Source: a virus
Direction: 5' to 3' (one strand)
IMG/VR virus record: IMGVR_UViG_3300037963_004084
Span: 1-61,627 of that record
DNA length: 61,627 nt
Shown here piece after piece: positions 36,782 to 45,063 of this stretch (position 1 is the first letter of the stretch; every line of letters begins with the position of its first letter). The position numbers were made by a program, and so were the translations under genes. The notes under the pieces were generated by a model. It was not told the DNA's origin. It did no database searches and saw nothing but the letters and a program-made list of their open reading frames with translations.

Positions 36782-37096
36782 TTATGCTGCGTAATATGCG
36801 AGGACTGCCCCGCTGTGGAGTTTAAACTTAGAGATCTGCCCGTAAATAGTAACCCCTGCTGGGACTGTTTGTGGGTCCGTCGTTCCAGTATCTGTTTCAG
36901 CAGCGAGTTTTCTGTCAGCGTGTGCGGCAGACCCTGACTGGGCGATGTCAGTTAGTTCGTCCCACTCAAGGGTGTGAAATTGTGCGTCTGCGATGATGGT
37001 TATCGCACAAAAATCTCCTGATCTTTCTGCGGTCCCGTTTTCAAACTGCGCCCCCGCCTGACCGAAGGATTGTTTTTCAATGTTATTGGTTGCCAT
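36782..37096 (-). CDS. Putative small virion/decoration protein (104 aa)
   Basis: Starts MATNNIEKQSFGQAG; Thr/Ala/Asp-rich, beta-type (VPAGVTIYGQISKFKLHSGAVLAYYA). Small beta proteins in this location are often capsid decoration or head-closure proteins. A 40-nt gap to the next gene holds a 9-codon ORF. Confidence 0.55.
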   Translation of the reverse strand: MATNNIEKQSFGQAGAQFENGTAERSGDFCAITIIADAQFHTLEWDELTDIAQSGSAAHADRKLAAETDTGTTDPQTVPAGVTIYGQISKFKLHSGAVLAYYAA

Positions 37097-37113
37097 GATT
37101 GTCGATTGTTAAA

Positions 37114-37515
37114 TTATGCGTCGATTTGCACCGCCATGTAGGAAAACAAAGCTGTCCCCCCGCTAGATACTATCTTAACATTTTCGAGGTTTGTTATAGT
37201 CAGAAGATTTATTTGCTGCGGTTTTAAGGATAACAAATACTGAGTGTTTGCCTCTAAAGATACTAGTAGGTCTGCGCCCCCAGCATCTGTTTCGTTCTTT
37301 AGAAGCAGCATGACTTTGCCGCCAGACATTTTTACGTCTCCTATAGTTCCGGCAGAGGAGGTCGACCCAGACAAAAATTCCGGCGTCAACCCCACACTCC
37401 CATCTCCCAACGAAAAATTGGTGGGGTTCGCGGCGGATGTTTGAGTATCGCTTAGGGCTAGGGCCACATCCCCTAAAGATAGCGATACTGCGTGAGTTAC
37501 GGATTTAGCGGCCAT
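37114..37515 (-). CDS. Putative virion protein (133 aa)
   Basis: Starts MAAKSVTHAVSLSLGD; beta-rich, Ser/Leu/Gly composition resembling small phage structural proteins (capsid decoration or tube-like). It is the first gene after the capsid terminator at 37570-37609, so it begins a separate transcription segment. Confidence 0.55.
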   Translation of the reverse strand: MAAKSVTHAVSLSLGDVALALSDTQTSAANPTNFSLGDGSVGLTPEFLSGSTSSAGTIGDVKMSGGKVMLLLKNETDAGGADLLVSLEANTQYLLSLKPQQINLLTITNLENVKIVSSGGTALFSYMAVQIDA

Positions 37516-37569
37516 GTCCTACTCTAGTAAAAATGTAGGTGTTCTACAAGGCGGTAAGTTCCTCCTATA

Positions 37570-37609
37570 GAAAATCCCGAACCCCGAAAGGTTCTTCAGG
37601 GCTCGGGAT
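37570..37609 (-). terminator. Rho-independent terminator after the capsid gene cluster
   Basis: AAATCCCGA (37570-37578) pairs with TCGGGATTT (37601-37609); the inner loop can add CCC/GGG pairs. Read on the minus strand, the stem ends ..GGGATTTTC with a short U run. Its place 3' of capsid and a small gene matches the promoter at 39469-39498, so the capsid may be a separately controlled unit. Confidence 0.75.
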
Positions 37610-37633
37610 TTATGGTTAGGGATTAGGGTGTGT

Positions 37634-37843
37634 TTAAGCAGTCCCTGAAGTCACATTAACAGCCGTGTCATTAACACTCTCCATCAGTTCTTTGACGGAA
37701 ATAGTCTTAACTTTCTGTTGGGACATATCGAAAACAAAAATCAAATCCTGCGAAGCAAGTGTGGTTGTAGTTCCAGCATTCGCTGAATCAAGTTCTTGCG
37801 AAAGGAGAGCTTCGAGAGTTGGGGCGTCATCAAGAGTAGGCAT
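37634..37843 (-). CDS. Small helical protein after capsid (69 aa)
   Basis: ATG 37843 (MPTLDDAPTLEALL) is chosen over an upstream in-frame start at 37894. Acidic helix, then VFDMSQQKVKTISVKELME; no motif recognised. Lies 64 nt downstream of the capsid gene and upstream of its terminator, so it is co-expressed with capsid. A head-completion or decoration role is plausible. Confidence 0.6.
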   Translation of the reverse strand: MPTLDDAPTLEALLSQELDSANAGTTTTLASQDLIFVFDMSQQKVKTISVKELMESVNDTAVNVTSGTA

Positions 37844-37907
37844 GATATAAAGTGGTTTAGCGCGGGGCGGCAGTATTAAGCTACCGCCCCGCACAAGTTA
37901 TGATACC

Positions 37908-39281
37908 TTACGCAGCAGGTGTGGTGCTGTCGCGCTTGAAGAGGATGACGTAACCGCAGTCAGTCTTGATAGGCTTGGAAGCACTAGCAAGAATTCCACG
38001 GAAGTATCCGAGCGTCCCGTCTGGATTGGATACGTTGTCCTTGTTGTTGGTCCACGAAAATTTTCCGCGATAATTAACAGGATCGAACGTAACTCCGCTT
38101 GCGCCAGTGAAGGGGTTAGGAATCTGAGACTCCATGACCTCTGGGTGGAGGACGTAGGCAGCTTCGTAACTAGCAGAGTCGTAAGACGCATTGATAGTAG
38201 TCAACTGACTGCCGGAAACAACGTACGGCATAACACGGGTAGCAAGACCTGAGTCTGCAATAGTGAACCGTGGGGCGAGGTCGTCGATCAAGTGGTAGAA
38301 ACCACGGAAGGACTTCTCAACTCCAAGAGGAGCGATCAGGTCAGACACACGGGCGTTGTTGTAACGCACATCGTCGCGGAATCCTGCTTCAGTCTGAAGC
38401 TGGTAGGATGCCTCGGAAGACATAACCGCAGCAAATACTGGCCGACCGTTCTCACGACCGTAAGCATTGTTACCAGCACCTTTGCGAACAAGATTGAAGT
38501 AAATCTTATCCATGATGGCGTTGGAGATGTTAGCCATTGACTCGCTGACGTTGGTGCTCTCGGAAGCGTTTGTCGTGTTCTCCACGTTCAAACCTGCGGT
38601 ACCGGAACCTGCGATGCTGATTCCCTCAAAACTATCGTTTTCGGTGGTGTTGCCCGTATCGGCATCGTCGACGGTATCCTTGATAGTAGTGCCGGTCGTT
38701 TCGCAAAGAACGAGGTTTCCAGCAAGCCGCTCGAACTCGTCACGATAACGGTTTTCCCAAGTGTAGCGGGTAGCCTCGGTCATGCGATCCATGATCGCCC
38801 GAAGCTGCTCGGTACGATGGGCAGCAAAACGGAGGTCTTCCGTTGACAGTTTTGGGGACTCAATGATGGTCCGCTGAATGCTGTACTGCTTGAGCTGCTT
38901 AGCAAATGCGACGTTAGCCCGCTCGTCGGTGGATGCGTGCGTGCCTTGAGCACCACCTACGTTCTCGGCGGAATCCTTGAGGCTCTGTCCGAGAGTGTTG
39001 GTGAATGCGTTGGCACCCAGTTCATTACCCATGTCGCTCCAAGTAACCCCCTCAGCATCGGCTGCGGTGTGGGGAATGGCGCGGTCATAGATAAGGGTAG
39101 TCTGTGTGTAACCCATACCGTCTGCAAAAGCGGTTTGCTTGATGAGGTCCATCCAAGGAGACGTATGGAGGGTGCGAGAGTAGATGTCCTGACCGATGCG
39201 ATTTGCCTCCTCGGTAAGAACCGTATTGATTAGGTCGGTGCCGTCAACGGTACCAGACGAAGTGTTGTTAATGAGAGCCAT
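37908..39281 (-). CDS. Major capsid protein (457 aa)
   Basis: Start ATG 39281 (MALINNTSSG) is chosen; an ATG 10 codons upstream (39311) is possible. Phage capsid-like sequence: N-terminal arm, long helix with DMIYSR-type residues (RIGQDIYSRTLHTSPWM), basic/acidic spine (IMDRMTEATRYTWENRYRDEFE), and a beta-rich C-terminus. Follows the scaffold gene and precedes a terminator. Length suits HK97-type MCPs. A strong promoter (39469-39498) sits in the 200-nt leader. Confidence 0.8.
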   Translation of the reverse strand: MALINNTSSGTVDGTDLINTVLTEEANRIGQDIYSRTLHTSPWMDLIKQTAFADGMGYTQTTLIYDRAIPHTAADAEGVTWSDMGNELGANAFTNTLGQSLKDSAENVGGAQGTHASTDERANVAFAKQLKQYSIQRTIIESPKLSTEDLRFAAHRTEQLRAIMDRMTEATRYTWENRYRDEFERLAGNLVLCETTGTTIKDTVDDADTGNTTENDSFEGISIAGSGTAGLNVENTTNASESTNVSESMANISNAIMDKIYFNLVRKGAGNNAYGRENGRPVFAAVMSSEASYQLQTEAGFRDDVRYNNARVSDLIAPLGVEKSFRGFYHLIDDLAPRFTIADSGLATRVMPYVVSGSQLTTINASYDSASYEAAYVLHPEVMESQIPNPFTGASGVTFDPVNYRGKFSWTNNKDNVSNPDGTLGYFRGILASASKPIKTDCGYVILFKRDSTTPAA

Positions 39282-39351
39282 CGTAAAATGAGAGTTGTGC
39301 CCCCACGACATGTGGGTGCGGAATTAAAAAAGAGTTTCGGGCGAAGACCGG

Positions 39352-39442
39352 GTAGAACTATTTATGGCAGAGCAGCCGGGGCCTATCTATGTGGGTGAGA
39401 CAACGCTCGTTTAACCCCGCAGCTTGTAGAACTATTTATGGC
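39352..39442 (-). repeat. Two 17-bp direct repeats in the capsid leader
   Basis: GTAGAACTATTTATGGC occurs at 39352-39368 and 39426-39442 (plus-strand reading), each followed by (T)AGAGCA-type sequence, so the similarity extends to about 26 nt. They are 74 nt apart and lie between the promoter and the capsid start. Possible protein-binding sites or a leader RNA element. Confidence 0.7.
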
Positions 39443-39468
39443 TAGAGCAACCAGCTACGAAGTGTGCC

Positions 39469-39498
39469 TATATAAACTTATAGGCGCACATATGTCAA
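39469..39498 (-). promoter_or_regulatory. Sigma70-type promoter for the capsid gene
   Basis: Minus strand: perfect -35 TTGACA (39498-39493), 18-bp spacer, -10 TATATA (39474-39469). A dyad TGTG.CCTATA/TATAGG.CGCACA (39463-39490, two-base bulge) covers the spacer and -10, so a regulator could bind here. Located in the only sizeable gap (>150 nt) of the head gene cluster, giving the capsid its own strong expression. Confidence 0.6.
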
Positions 39499-39507
39499 CA
39501 CCCAAGT

Positions 39508-40752
39508 TTAACCAGCGAACGCGGCGTTCACAGCTTCCTCAAAACTCATCTTCCTGTCCTTGTTCGCAGCAGCTCCTTGAGAGGTGAGACTTTCTCCGGT
39601 GGCTGTGGAGTTGGGTTCGGCTTGCTCATACTCGGCCAGACGATCAGTCACAGTGTCCAACTCCTTTCGTAAGGACGCATACTCTTTGACGACGGTGGGT
39701 AGAATCTGAGAAGCTATCGAGTTGTAGGCGTGGTCTACCGGGTGGAGGGTCGTGGGGTCGGACTCAGCCGCCTTCTCTTTTACGGGTTCCATGTCAAAAC
39801 CTTCGATCCCACTTAAGAATGGTAGTTTCTCACTCACCCGAGTGGCGACATCGGCTACCGCGTCTTGTCTTTCTTTGACTCGTTCAGCAATACTCTGGGC
39901 TTCCGCTTTTCTGTCTGCCTCTTGCGCTTCAGCTATTGCCTGTTCTACATTCTCGTACATGTCTTGGCGGGCCTGCATGATTGGCTCTGTAGCCTCAATA
40001 ACACGGAAAATACGTGATTTATCCCTGTCGGAAGCCAAGCTCAGTAGATCTTCTAGCACTTTATCCTGCTCCGTCTCGTCCTCCATCGCTACCGCGTCGA
40101 TGAGAGCTTCCGTGTCTATTCCGTATTTTTCAGCGATCTGCTCTGTTTGATCGAGCAAATCCTTGAGAGGTTCGGTAACGGCTTGTTTATAAGCTTCGGT
40201 CTCCTCAAGGTTATTAAATTTTTGTTCCTGCTCAAACTGCTCTAATTTTTCTTTTAGGGCTGCGGGGTCTTCTGCCTCGTTCATGGCAGTGAGTTCTTTG
40301 ATCTTAGACTCATACTCCTCAGTTTTTTGTCTGAGGGTTTCGATTTCGGATGTAGAACTCTTTAGCTCATCCTTGAGCTGTTTAAATCTTTTTGCCGCCT
40401 TGGGGGTCCAATCATCTCCCACATCTTCGGAGAGTTCGTCTAGGGGCGTTTTCGTGGTGTCGTCCTCTTTTTCTTCTACTTCCTCAGATTCTTCCGTCTC
40501 CTTGGTCTCTTCGGGCTGCTCTTCTGCCTCTTCTGCCTCTTCTGCCTCTTCTGCCTCTTCTGCCTTCTGCGCTGGGGGTTCTTCTTTCTCTTCTTTTTCT
40601 GGCTCCTCAATAGTCTCTGCGGCCTCCCCTACTTGGGCTAAGGCTTGTTCGAGCGCATCAGTGAAGCTGAGTTCTTGTGATGGTTCGGGTAGAGCCTCTA
40701 CTGTATCATTTACGGCTTCTGCTTCGGGGGCGGCTACGGCTTCTTCGCTCAT
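39508..40752 (-). CDS. Capsid scaffolding protein (414 aa)
   Basis: ATG 40752 (MSEEAVAAPEA) overlaps the preceding stop as ATGA, which decides the start. Very acidic N-terminal half with Glu/Ala/Lys repeats (EEAEEAEEAEEAEE, encoded by repeated ctcttctgc), long coiled coil in the middle, and a C-terminal helix KMSFEEAVNAAFAG suited to bind capsid. Composition and position before the capsid gene are diagnostic of a scaffold. Confidence 0.85.
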   Translation of the reverse strand: MSEEAVAAPEAEAVNDTVEALPEPSQELSFTDALEQALAQVGEAAETIEEPEKEEKEEPPAQKAEEAEEAEEAEEAEEQPEETKETEESEEVEEKEDDTTKTPLDELSEDVGDDWTPKAAKRFKQLKDELKSSTSEIETLRQKTEEYESKIKELTAMNEAEDPAALKEKLEQFEQEQKFNNLEETEAYKQAVTEPLKDLLDQTEQIAEKYGIDTEALIDAVAMEDETEQDKVLEDLLSLASDRDKSRIFRVIEATEPIMQARQDMYENVEQAIAEAQEADRKAEAQSIAERVKERQDAVADVATRVSEKLPFLSGIEGFDMEPVKEKAAESDPTTLHPVDHAYNSIASQILPTVVKEYASLRKELDTVTDRLAEYEQAEPNSTATGESLTSQGAAANKDRKMSFEEAVNAAFAG

Positions 40753-41045
40753 TTCTCGATGTGGGTCCACTCATCAGAGTGGGGGTTGGTAGACTTCGTT
40801 GTCTGTAGTTTTGATAACTTGTGTAAGTCATTGAAGGCGTCTCGATACCCGGCGTACCACGCGTGTCTCACACTATTACTATGCTCATCCTGCAAAGTAT
40901 TGAAAGAAGGTCCAGCTATTTCTTTGAGAACCGCCACTGCTTTTTGAAAGCTTGGAGACTTTAGTATTTCTCCCAGCTCGTCTACGGCTGCTTTGTCCCC
41001 ATACCAATGATCTAGGGGGATGGGGGGTATAATTTTTTTAGGCAT
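40749..41045 (-). CDS. Hypothetical protein between MazG-like and scaffold genes (98 aa)
   Basis: Helical, no motif (KAVAVLKEIAGPSFNTLQDEHS). Starts at 41045, overlapping the previous gene's end by 8 nt. Reliable as a gene by its ATGA coupling to scaffold. Function unknown. Confidence 0.65.
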   Translation of the reverse strand: MPKKIIPPIPLDHWYGDKAAVDELGEILKSPSFQKAVAVLKEIAGPSFNTLQDEHSNSVRHAWYAGYRDAFNDLHKLSKLQTTKSTNPHSDEWTHIEK

Positions 41046-41373
41046 CTTTTGAGTTTTCCTCGCGCTCTTCTAGGAGCATCGCTTTCGCCAGAATTGCGTA
41101 GTTTATTATGTCGTGGCAGGCGTCTTCTACACTCTCATCGGGGACCTGTAACTCTTTATCATTAACAAATGATCGGATTCTCTGGATTTTATCCAGAACC
41201 CTCATAAGTAGTCCGTGTACAGGGTGTACTCCTATTACAACACTACTCTTAAAATTGGCGAAAGGATCGGTTGCTCCGCGCCCTCCCGTATAATCGGAAT
41301 TTTTTGTACGCATGATGTCCTTGCACATAGCGCAAGTGTCATCATGGAGCTTAAGAAGTTCTTCAGCGGTCAC
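41038..41373 (-). CDS. MazG/DUF1599-like protein (111 aa)
   Basis: Helical protein with KNSDYTGGRGATDPFANF and a late DKIQRIRSF...EDACHDIINYA segment, the shape of DUF1599/MazG-type nucleotide-handling proteins (E...D..NY). Could hydrolyse or sense nucleotides (or aid base modification). Head of a three-gene overlap series between portal and scaffold; unusual location for a metabolic protein. Confidence 0.65.
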   Translation of the reverse strand: MTAEELLKLHDDTCAMCKDIMRTKNSDYTGGRGATDPFANFKSSVVIGVHPVHGLLMRVLDKIQRIRSFVNDKELQVPDESVEDACHDIINYAILAKAMLLEEREENSKDA

Positions 41374-43573
41374 TATTTTCGCGGAACTCTAGAGCGGCCT
41401 TTGCGTCCCGCAAAGCCATTTCTTGCTCATGTTTCCGCTGTTTGATGGCCATATCAAGCTCTGCTTTCTCTTGAGCGATCTGCATCTTAACTTGATGCTC
41501 CATCATTTTAGCATCTGGTTGTTCAGGCTGTCCCTCGGGGGCACCTTCCTGAGCTTGGTCTCTCTGAATCTTTTGTAGAGCCTTGGATGTATTGTTGATG
41601 GCTTCTTCTGCGAACTGAAGGATTTGTTTTGTCTGTCCGACGATTCCTTCGAGTGCGGGGTCTCCTGCGGCGAGTTGTACCGTCTGGCTGATATGCTCAT
41701 AGAAAGCTTGGAGAACCGGGAAGCTCTGCATGGGGTCGGCTTCCCCGACATTGATTTGCTCAATCAACTGCGACAAGACCGGGACATGAATTTCAAGGTG
41801 GGTACCGTGGAGCTCATTCCCAACGACAGGGACGGACTGACCCTCCATCAACTGCTGATTCTCAAAGTACGCAATCTTAAGATCAACGGTCGGACGCTTC
41901 TCGATATCTGCTGGAACATATCTGTCGGCAAGATCGTGGCCCACTCTGGTAGACACGATGTCGCGTGTCAGGTTTCGTCGGCCCACATCATCAAACTGCC
42001 CGCTGATTGCTTGGAGCTCGCGCAACGCCACCATGCGATTGGCATGGCTCCCGTTCCCGATAGACCGCACAGCTTTGGTTCTATCTACATCTAGAGTTTT
42101 AATAAACTCAGCGGGTACTCCTCTGTCTTCGCACCGTCGATAGAAGTCCATGACGGCGGGGTCTGGTTTTTTAGTGGTTACGACGCGCCGTACAATCTCC
42201 CGAAGGAGCCTGTTCCATGATGCGTAGAACAGGTTCAGGGACGCGCCGGATAGTCTGGTAGTGACATCCATGTCGGCCACCACCTGCATCTGGTTCCTGT
42301 ACGGTGAACTTTGATTCGGTCCATACGTGGATATGGTATCAGTGTTCAACGACAACTGTTGGGTGAGGTCCTGCAAAGCAGGCTGAACAGCAGTGCCAAG
42401 ATTCGGGATCGCTTTCTCAACGATATTTACATTCGGACTAAGTACGGCGTAAGCGCCATAGTAGGTGAATTGCAATTCGTCCAGAGACCTTTGAGTTTCG
42501 GGTTGGATCATCACCGCGGACGCGAGCATAGCTCCATCAATCTGCTGGCAACGCAGTCGGTTACTGGTCTGGACATGGGCGAAGATGCGTTGGCCTAGGC
42601 CACGAATCGAATGGTATGTACCGTTGCTGCCGACACCATAGGTGAACATCACGTAGGCTTGCTCGGCCTTTGCGTAACGAGAAACTTTCTTATATAGGAA
42701 ATCTTTAGGGCTGTTCTCTGCGGCGATGTAATGGCTGATGCTACAGTCCATCTCTTTGACCCAGAAATGCAGGACCCGCACCGAAGGGTTTTGGATACCG
42801 GTGTACAGGTCATTGTTCTTCATCTCGGCCTGCATCTGCTCGTAGTCATAGCTACCGTAGTCTCGACCGTTGGTGGTGGCGTTTTTGGCGATGACGCGCT
42901 TTACCTCTTCCACATTCCAACCCACAGCTTCTGCTGCCTCTGGGTTTTTGATATACGAATAAAGTTCGTGCAGAAGATAGTTCCGCCGCCCTACCGCAAT
43001 GTCCACGGCATCTTCGTTCGCTGAGGTTTGTCTCGGGATCAGAATATCCGTGAACCCGCCCACACGAAACTTCCAATCATCAGGGGAGTCAAAGTAAGCA
43101 ACCGCCACCCCATGTTTAATAAACATGGTGCACAGGCGTAGGTAGGCGCTGTGGAACTCAGGCCAGTTCCGCATGAGGTGGGTCAGTTCTTCCGCGACGA
43201 TTTCTTCCGCCGGTTTGATTTCGCTGGCTTCCCCCTGCGTACCTCGTACCTCGACAAATCTTTCCAGAGAAGAATAAAGGTCAACGTAAGCAGACAGAGC
43301 CACATCCAAGAGTCGTTGGGCATCGCCAAAATTTAGGTTTGTTTTGAGCTGCTGACCGCTCGCGGCAAGCCCCGCGCTACTGTATGGGGCCGCGCCATCA
43401 AACATGGCGTCCACCCTAGCTCGGTTTACCGCAGACCTCTCATCAGCTCTGAGCAAAGTATTGAAGATACCTACCGCGCTTTTGACATCCTTGAGTCTGC
43501 TAGCCACAGGTTTTCCCTCATCCGTAAGGGCACCCAAATCCAACCCATCAATGTCCAGCGGGTATTCGCTCAT
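41363..43573 (-). CDS. Portal protein (736 aa)
   Basis: Large portal/head-tail connector through which DNA is packaged. N-terminal mixed region, a helical core (RRVVTTKKPDPAVMDFYRRCEDRG, AMLASAVMIQP), and a long C-terminal coiled coil rich in Gln/Lys/Glu (KMQIAQEKAELDMAIKQRK), the usual crown/barrel extension of podovirus portals. Length is nearer to podovirus portals (~700) than siphovirus ones (~450). First gene of the head block; ATG 43573. Confidence 0.8.
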   Translation of the reverse strand: MSEYPLDIDGLDLGALTDEGKPVASRLKDVKSAVGIFNTLLRADERSAVNRARVDAMFDGAAPYSSAGLAASGQQLKTNLNFGDAQRLLDVALSAYVDLYSSLERFVEVRGTQGEASEIKPAEEIVAEELTHLMRNWPEFHSAYLRLCTMFIKHGVAVAYFDSPDDWKFRVGGFTDILIPRQTSANEDAVDIAVGRRNYLLHELYSYIKNPEAAEAVGWNVEEVKRVIAKNATTNGRDYGSYDYEQMQAEMKNNDLYTGIQNPSVRVLHFWVKEMDCSISHYIAAENSPKDFLYKKVSRYAKAEQAYVMFTYGVGSNGTYHSIRGLGQRIFAHVQTSNRLRCQQIDGAMLASAVMIQPETQRSLDELQFTYYGAYAVLSPNVNIVEKAIPNLGTAVQPALQDLTQQLSLNTDTISTYGPNQSSPYRNQMQVVADMDVTTRLSGASLNLFYASWNRLLREIVRRVVTTKKPDPAVMDFYRRCEDRGVPAEFIKTLDVDRTKAVRSIGNGSHANRMVALRELQAISGQFDDVGRRNLTRDIVSTRVGHDLADRYVPADIEKRPTVDLKIAYFENQQLMEGQSVPVVGNELHGTHLEIHVPVLSQLIEQINVGEADPMQSFPVLQAFYEHISQTVQLAAGDPALEGIVGQTKQILQFAEEAINNTSKALQKIQRDQAQEGAPEGQPEQPDAKMMEHQVKMQIAQEKAELDMAIKQRKHEQEMALRDAKAALEFRENSDR

Positions 43574-43660
43574 TGTTTAAGTGATATCCTTTTGAAACTT
43601 AATAGTCAATTATGTAAATTTCACTGGACAGGGTAGGAGGGCGTTAATACAAGGGGGGCT
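43574..43660 (-). promoter_or_regulatory. Intergenic with weak promoter-like boxes
   Basis: Minus strand: TTGACT (43609-43604) and TATCAC (43586-43581) with 17 bp between; the start would then be almost leaderless for portal. An alternative -10 is CATAAT just upstream of it. The region must hold divergent promoters for portal (left) and lipoprotein (right), but none is convincing. Confidence 0.3.
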
Positions 43661-43876
43661 ATGAAATGGAACCTCATTGCAGCAAGTGCATCATGCATCC
43701 TGTTTGGTGTATCATGCTCCACGGCTGATCTGGGTGGGCAAGTGCCCCTCCCATTTACGTCGCCATCAACGTCGGCAAAGCTGGACCTCGAACTCCGGCC
43801 TATGCCACCAAAATTCTGTATCGGGCTCGATCTGGTACCGACTGAGCCCGAAGCAGGGACTACAGCAGACAAGTAG
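43661..43876 (+). CDS. Small lipoprotein-like protein (71 aa)
   Basis: MKWNLIAASASCILFGVSC is a signal with lipobox (FGVSC); the mature part is Pro/Thr/Glu-rich. A strong ribosome site (GGGGGG, ending 3 nt before the ATG) is rare in this genome. Could be a superinfection-exclusion or cell-envelope lipoprotein. The region downstream is non-coding structure and a mini-gene. Confidence 0.6.
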   Translation: MKWNLIAASASCILFGVSCSTADLGGQVPLPFTSPSTSAKLDLELRPMPPKFCIGLDLVPTEPEAGTTADK

Positions 43877-43884
43877 GGACCGAT

Positions 43885-43942
43885 TGTGTGGGGGTGGTCC
43901 CGACTTTAACCAACTGGCAGGCAGTCCAGTTACCCCCACACA
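43885..43942 (+). ncRNA. Structured element before the K/P mini-gene
   Basis: TGTGTGGGGGT (43885-43895) pairs exactly with ACCCCCACACA (43932-43942) over 11 bp, enclosing an inner hairpin AACTGG/CCAGTT. It ends 8 nt before the mini-gene start. Not a terminator, since no U run follows. May be a translational control hairpin or a small RNA. Confidence 0.55.
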
Positions 43943-43950
43943 GATGATTT

Positions 43951-44010
43951 ATGGCAAACAAACCAAAACCAAAGGGCACTAAGCCGAAGCCGAAGCCGAA
44001 GCCCTACTAA
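43951..44010 (+). CDS. 19-residue Lys/Pro mini-protein
   Basis: ATG 43951 to TAA 44008-44010 encodes MANKPKPKGTKPKPKPKPY. The (K-P) repeat is unusual and strongly basic, and the gene is flanked 5' by an 11-bp RNA stem and 3' by a terminator, which argues for an expressed unit. Could bind RNA, DNA or membranes. Alternatively the frame is incidental to a structured RNA. Confidence 0.5.
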   Translation: MANKPKPKGTKPKPKPKPY

Positions 44011-44014
44011 GATC

Positions 44015-44049
44015 AAGCCCGCCTTGGAGTAGCTGCCGAGGCGGGCTTT
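44015..44049 (+). terminator. Terminator after the mini-gene
   Basis: AAGCCCGCCT (44015-44024) pairs with AGGCGGGCTT (44039-44048) over 10 bp, followed by T. The U run is short, so efficiency may be moderate. Placed 4 nt after the mini-gene stop. Confidence 0.75.
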
Positions 44050-44134
44050 GTGTCGATTTCATCGACATGTTCTGAAAACGTGTCGATTGCCGTGACTCAA
44101 GGATTTCACGGGGGTGGGTTGGGGGAACCTTTTA

Positions 44135-44150
44135 CGGTTTATATAAACCG
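44135..44150. promoter_or_regulatory. 16-bp perfect palindrome
   Basis: CGGTTTATATAAACCG, perfectly symmetrical, within the 207-bp gap between the mini-gene and the convergent NUMOD-like gene. Looks like an operator or a recognition site; AT-rich centre. The same gap also has TCGATTTCATCGA (44053-44065) and CGACA..TGTCG (44063-44085) repeats. Confidence 0.5.
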
Positions 44151-44216
44151 GAGAAGTGCCTGATTTTTGGGTGTACACCGGCTTACTACCGCAGGTTAAG
44201 GGGGATATACACAATC

Positions 44217-44663
44217 CTACCCCCACACACTCTTGAGGAGCTTGTCCACGGGTACCTGCTTCCTGATTCCTGATTCGTGTTTCAGGGATACGTATCGTGT
44301 ATTGCCGCGCATAAACTCTGAGACCATGGATACACGGCCCGCGGTGCGGCCTCGGGATTCGGGTTTCACGCAGTAAACACAGCCATAGGGGGTGATTGCG
44401 AACCGTGGAAACTCGGGGATCACCTGAGCCCCCTCGAAATCAAAGATATGGGACAAGGATAACTCCGGTGTGGGGGCATCTATGGAATCGTGGGCGAAGT
44501 GGACGCGCTTCCCATCGTCGTTAGTCAGGAGGGTCTTCCAGCGGTCGCCGTTCCACCATCGGCGAAGCCGCTTACAGGTCTTCGTGTTAAATACAAACCC
44601 CGAGGGCAGTAGCACATAATCGCGGGCGTTGGGGATCGGTTGGGTCTGTGGGAGCGTGTCCAT
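44217..44663 (-). CDS. Protein with two NUMOD4-like modules, no HNH (148 aa)
   Basis: Two halves share a pattern seen in NUMOD4/AP2-type DNA-binding modules: residues 14-60 (DYVLLPSGFVFNTKTCKRLRR..) and 80-147 (PRFAITPYGCVYCVK ... GNTRYVSLKHESG). These usually accompany HNH homing endonucleases, but no HNH motif is present. So it may be a DNA-binding remnant or a stand-alone regulator. Isolated on the minus strand in a plus-strand accessory area. Confidence 0.55.
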   Translation of the reverse strand: MDTLPQTQPIPNARDYVLLPSGFVFNTKTCKRLRRWWNGDRWKTLLTNDDGKRVHFAHDSIDAPTPELSLSHIFDFEGAQVIPEFPRFAITPYGCVYCVKPESRGRTAGRVSMVSEFMRGNTRYVSLKHESGIRKQVPVDKLLKSVWG

Positions 44664-44774
44664 TCAAATGTTTTCGTTACCCCCTATATAAAAAGTTTCT
44701 TCTAGATTTAGTCAAACTTAATTTCTAGAAATTTTGTTGGAGTCCCTCTAGAAGAGACTTTATAGGTGGGGGGT

Positions 44775-45062
44775 CTACTCTGAAATAAAGTTTGACCCCT
44801 CCCTCTTCTCCGCTTTCGCCTTACGAAGCTCTTTGAGCCGTGCACGGTTTTTTAAATAATATGCGCGGTTGTATGCACGCTTTTTTTCGGCCAGCTCGGG
44901 GTCTGCCAATAGGTCTAACGCCCTTTGTTTCAGTATCTTAGCCTTGTTCGCAGCGTAGTACTTCCGTTGGTAAGCCTTTCGTGCTTCGTGGTTCTTTAGA
45001 TAGTATTCGTGCTTCTTCTGGTCACGCATACTGCGTTTTATCGTGCATTTGGGGGTAGTCAA
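44775..45062 (-). CDS. Small basic protein with repeated YYLKN motif (95 aa)
   Basis: Lys/Arg/Tyr-rich helix with repeats KKHEYYLKNHEARKAYQRKYY and YNRAYYLKNRARLKE; similar repeats occur next to HNH endonucleases and in DNA-binding phage proteins. A start at M12 (about 45029) is possible. Its promoter would lie in the AT-rich palindrome at 45064-45107. Confidence 0.55.
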   Translation of the reverse strand: MTTPKCTIKRSMRDQKKHEYYLKNHEARKAYQRKYYAANKAKILKQRALDLLADPELAEKKRAYNRAYYLKNRARLKELRKAKAEKREGSNFISE

Positions 45063-45063
45063 A

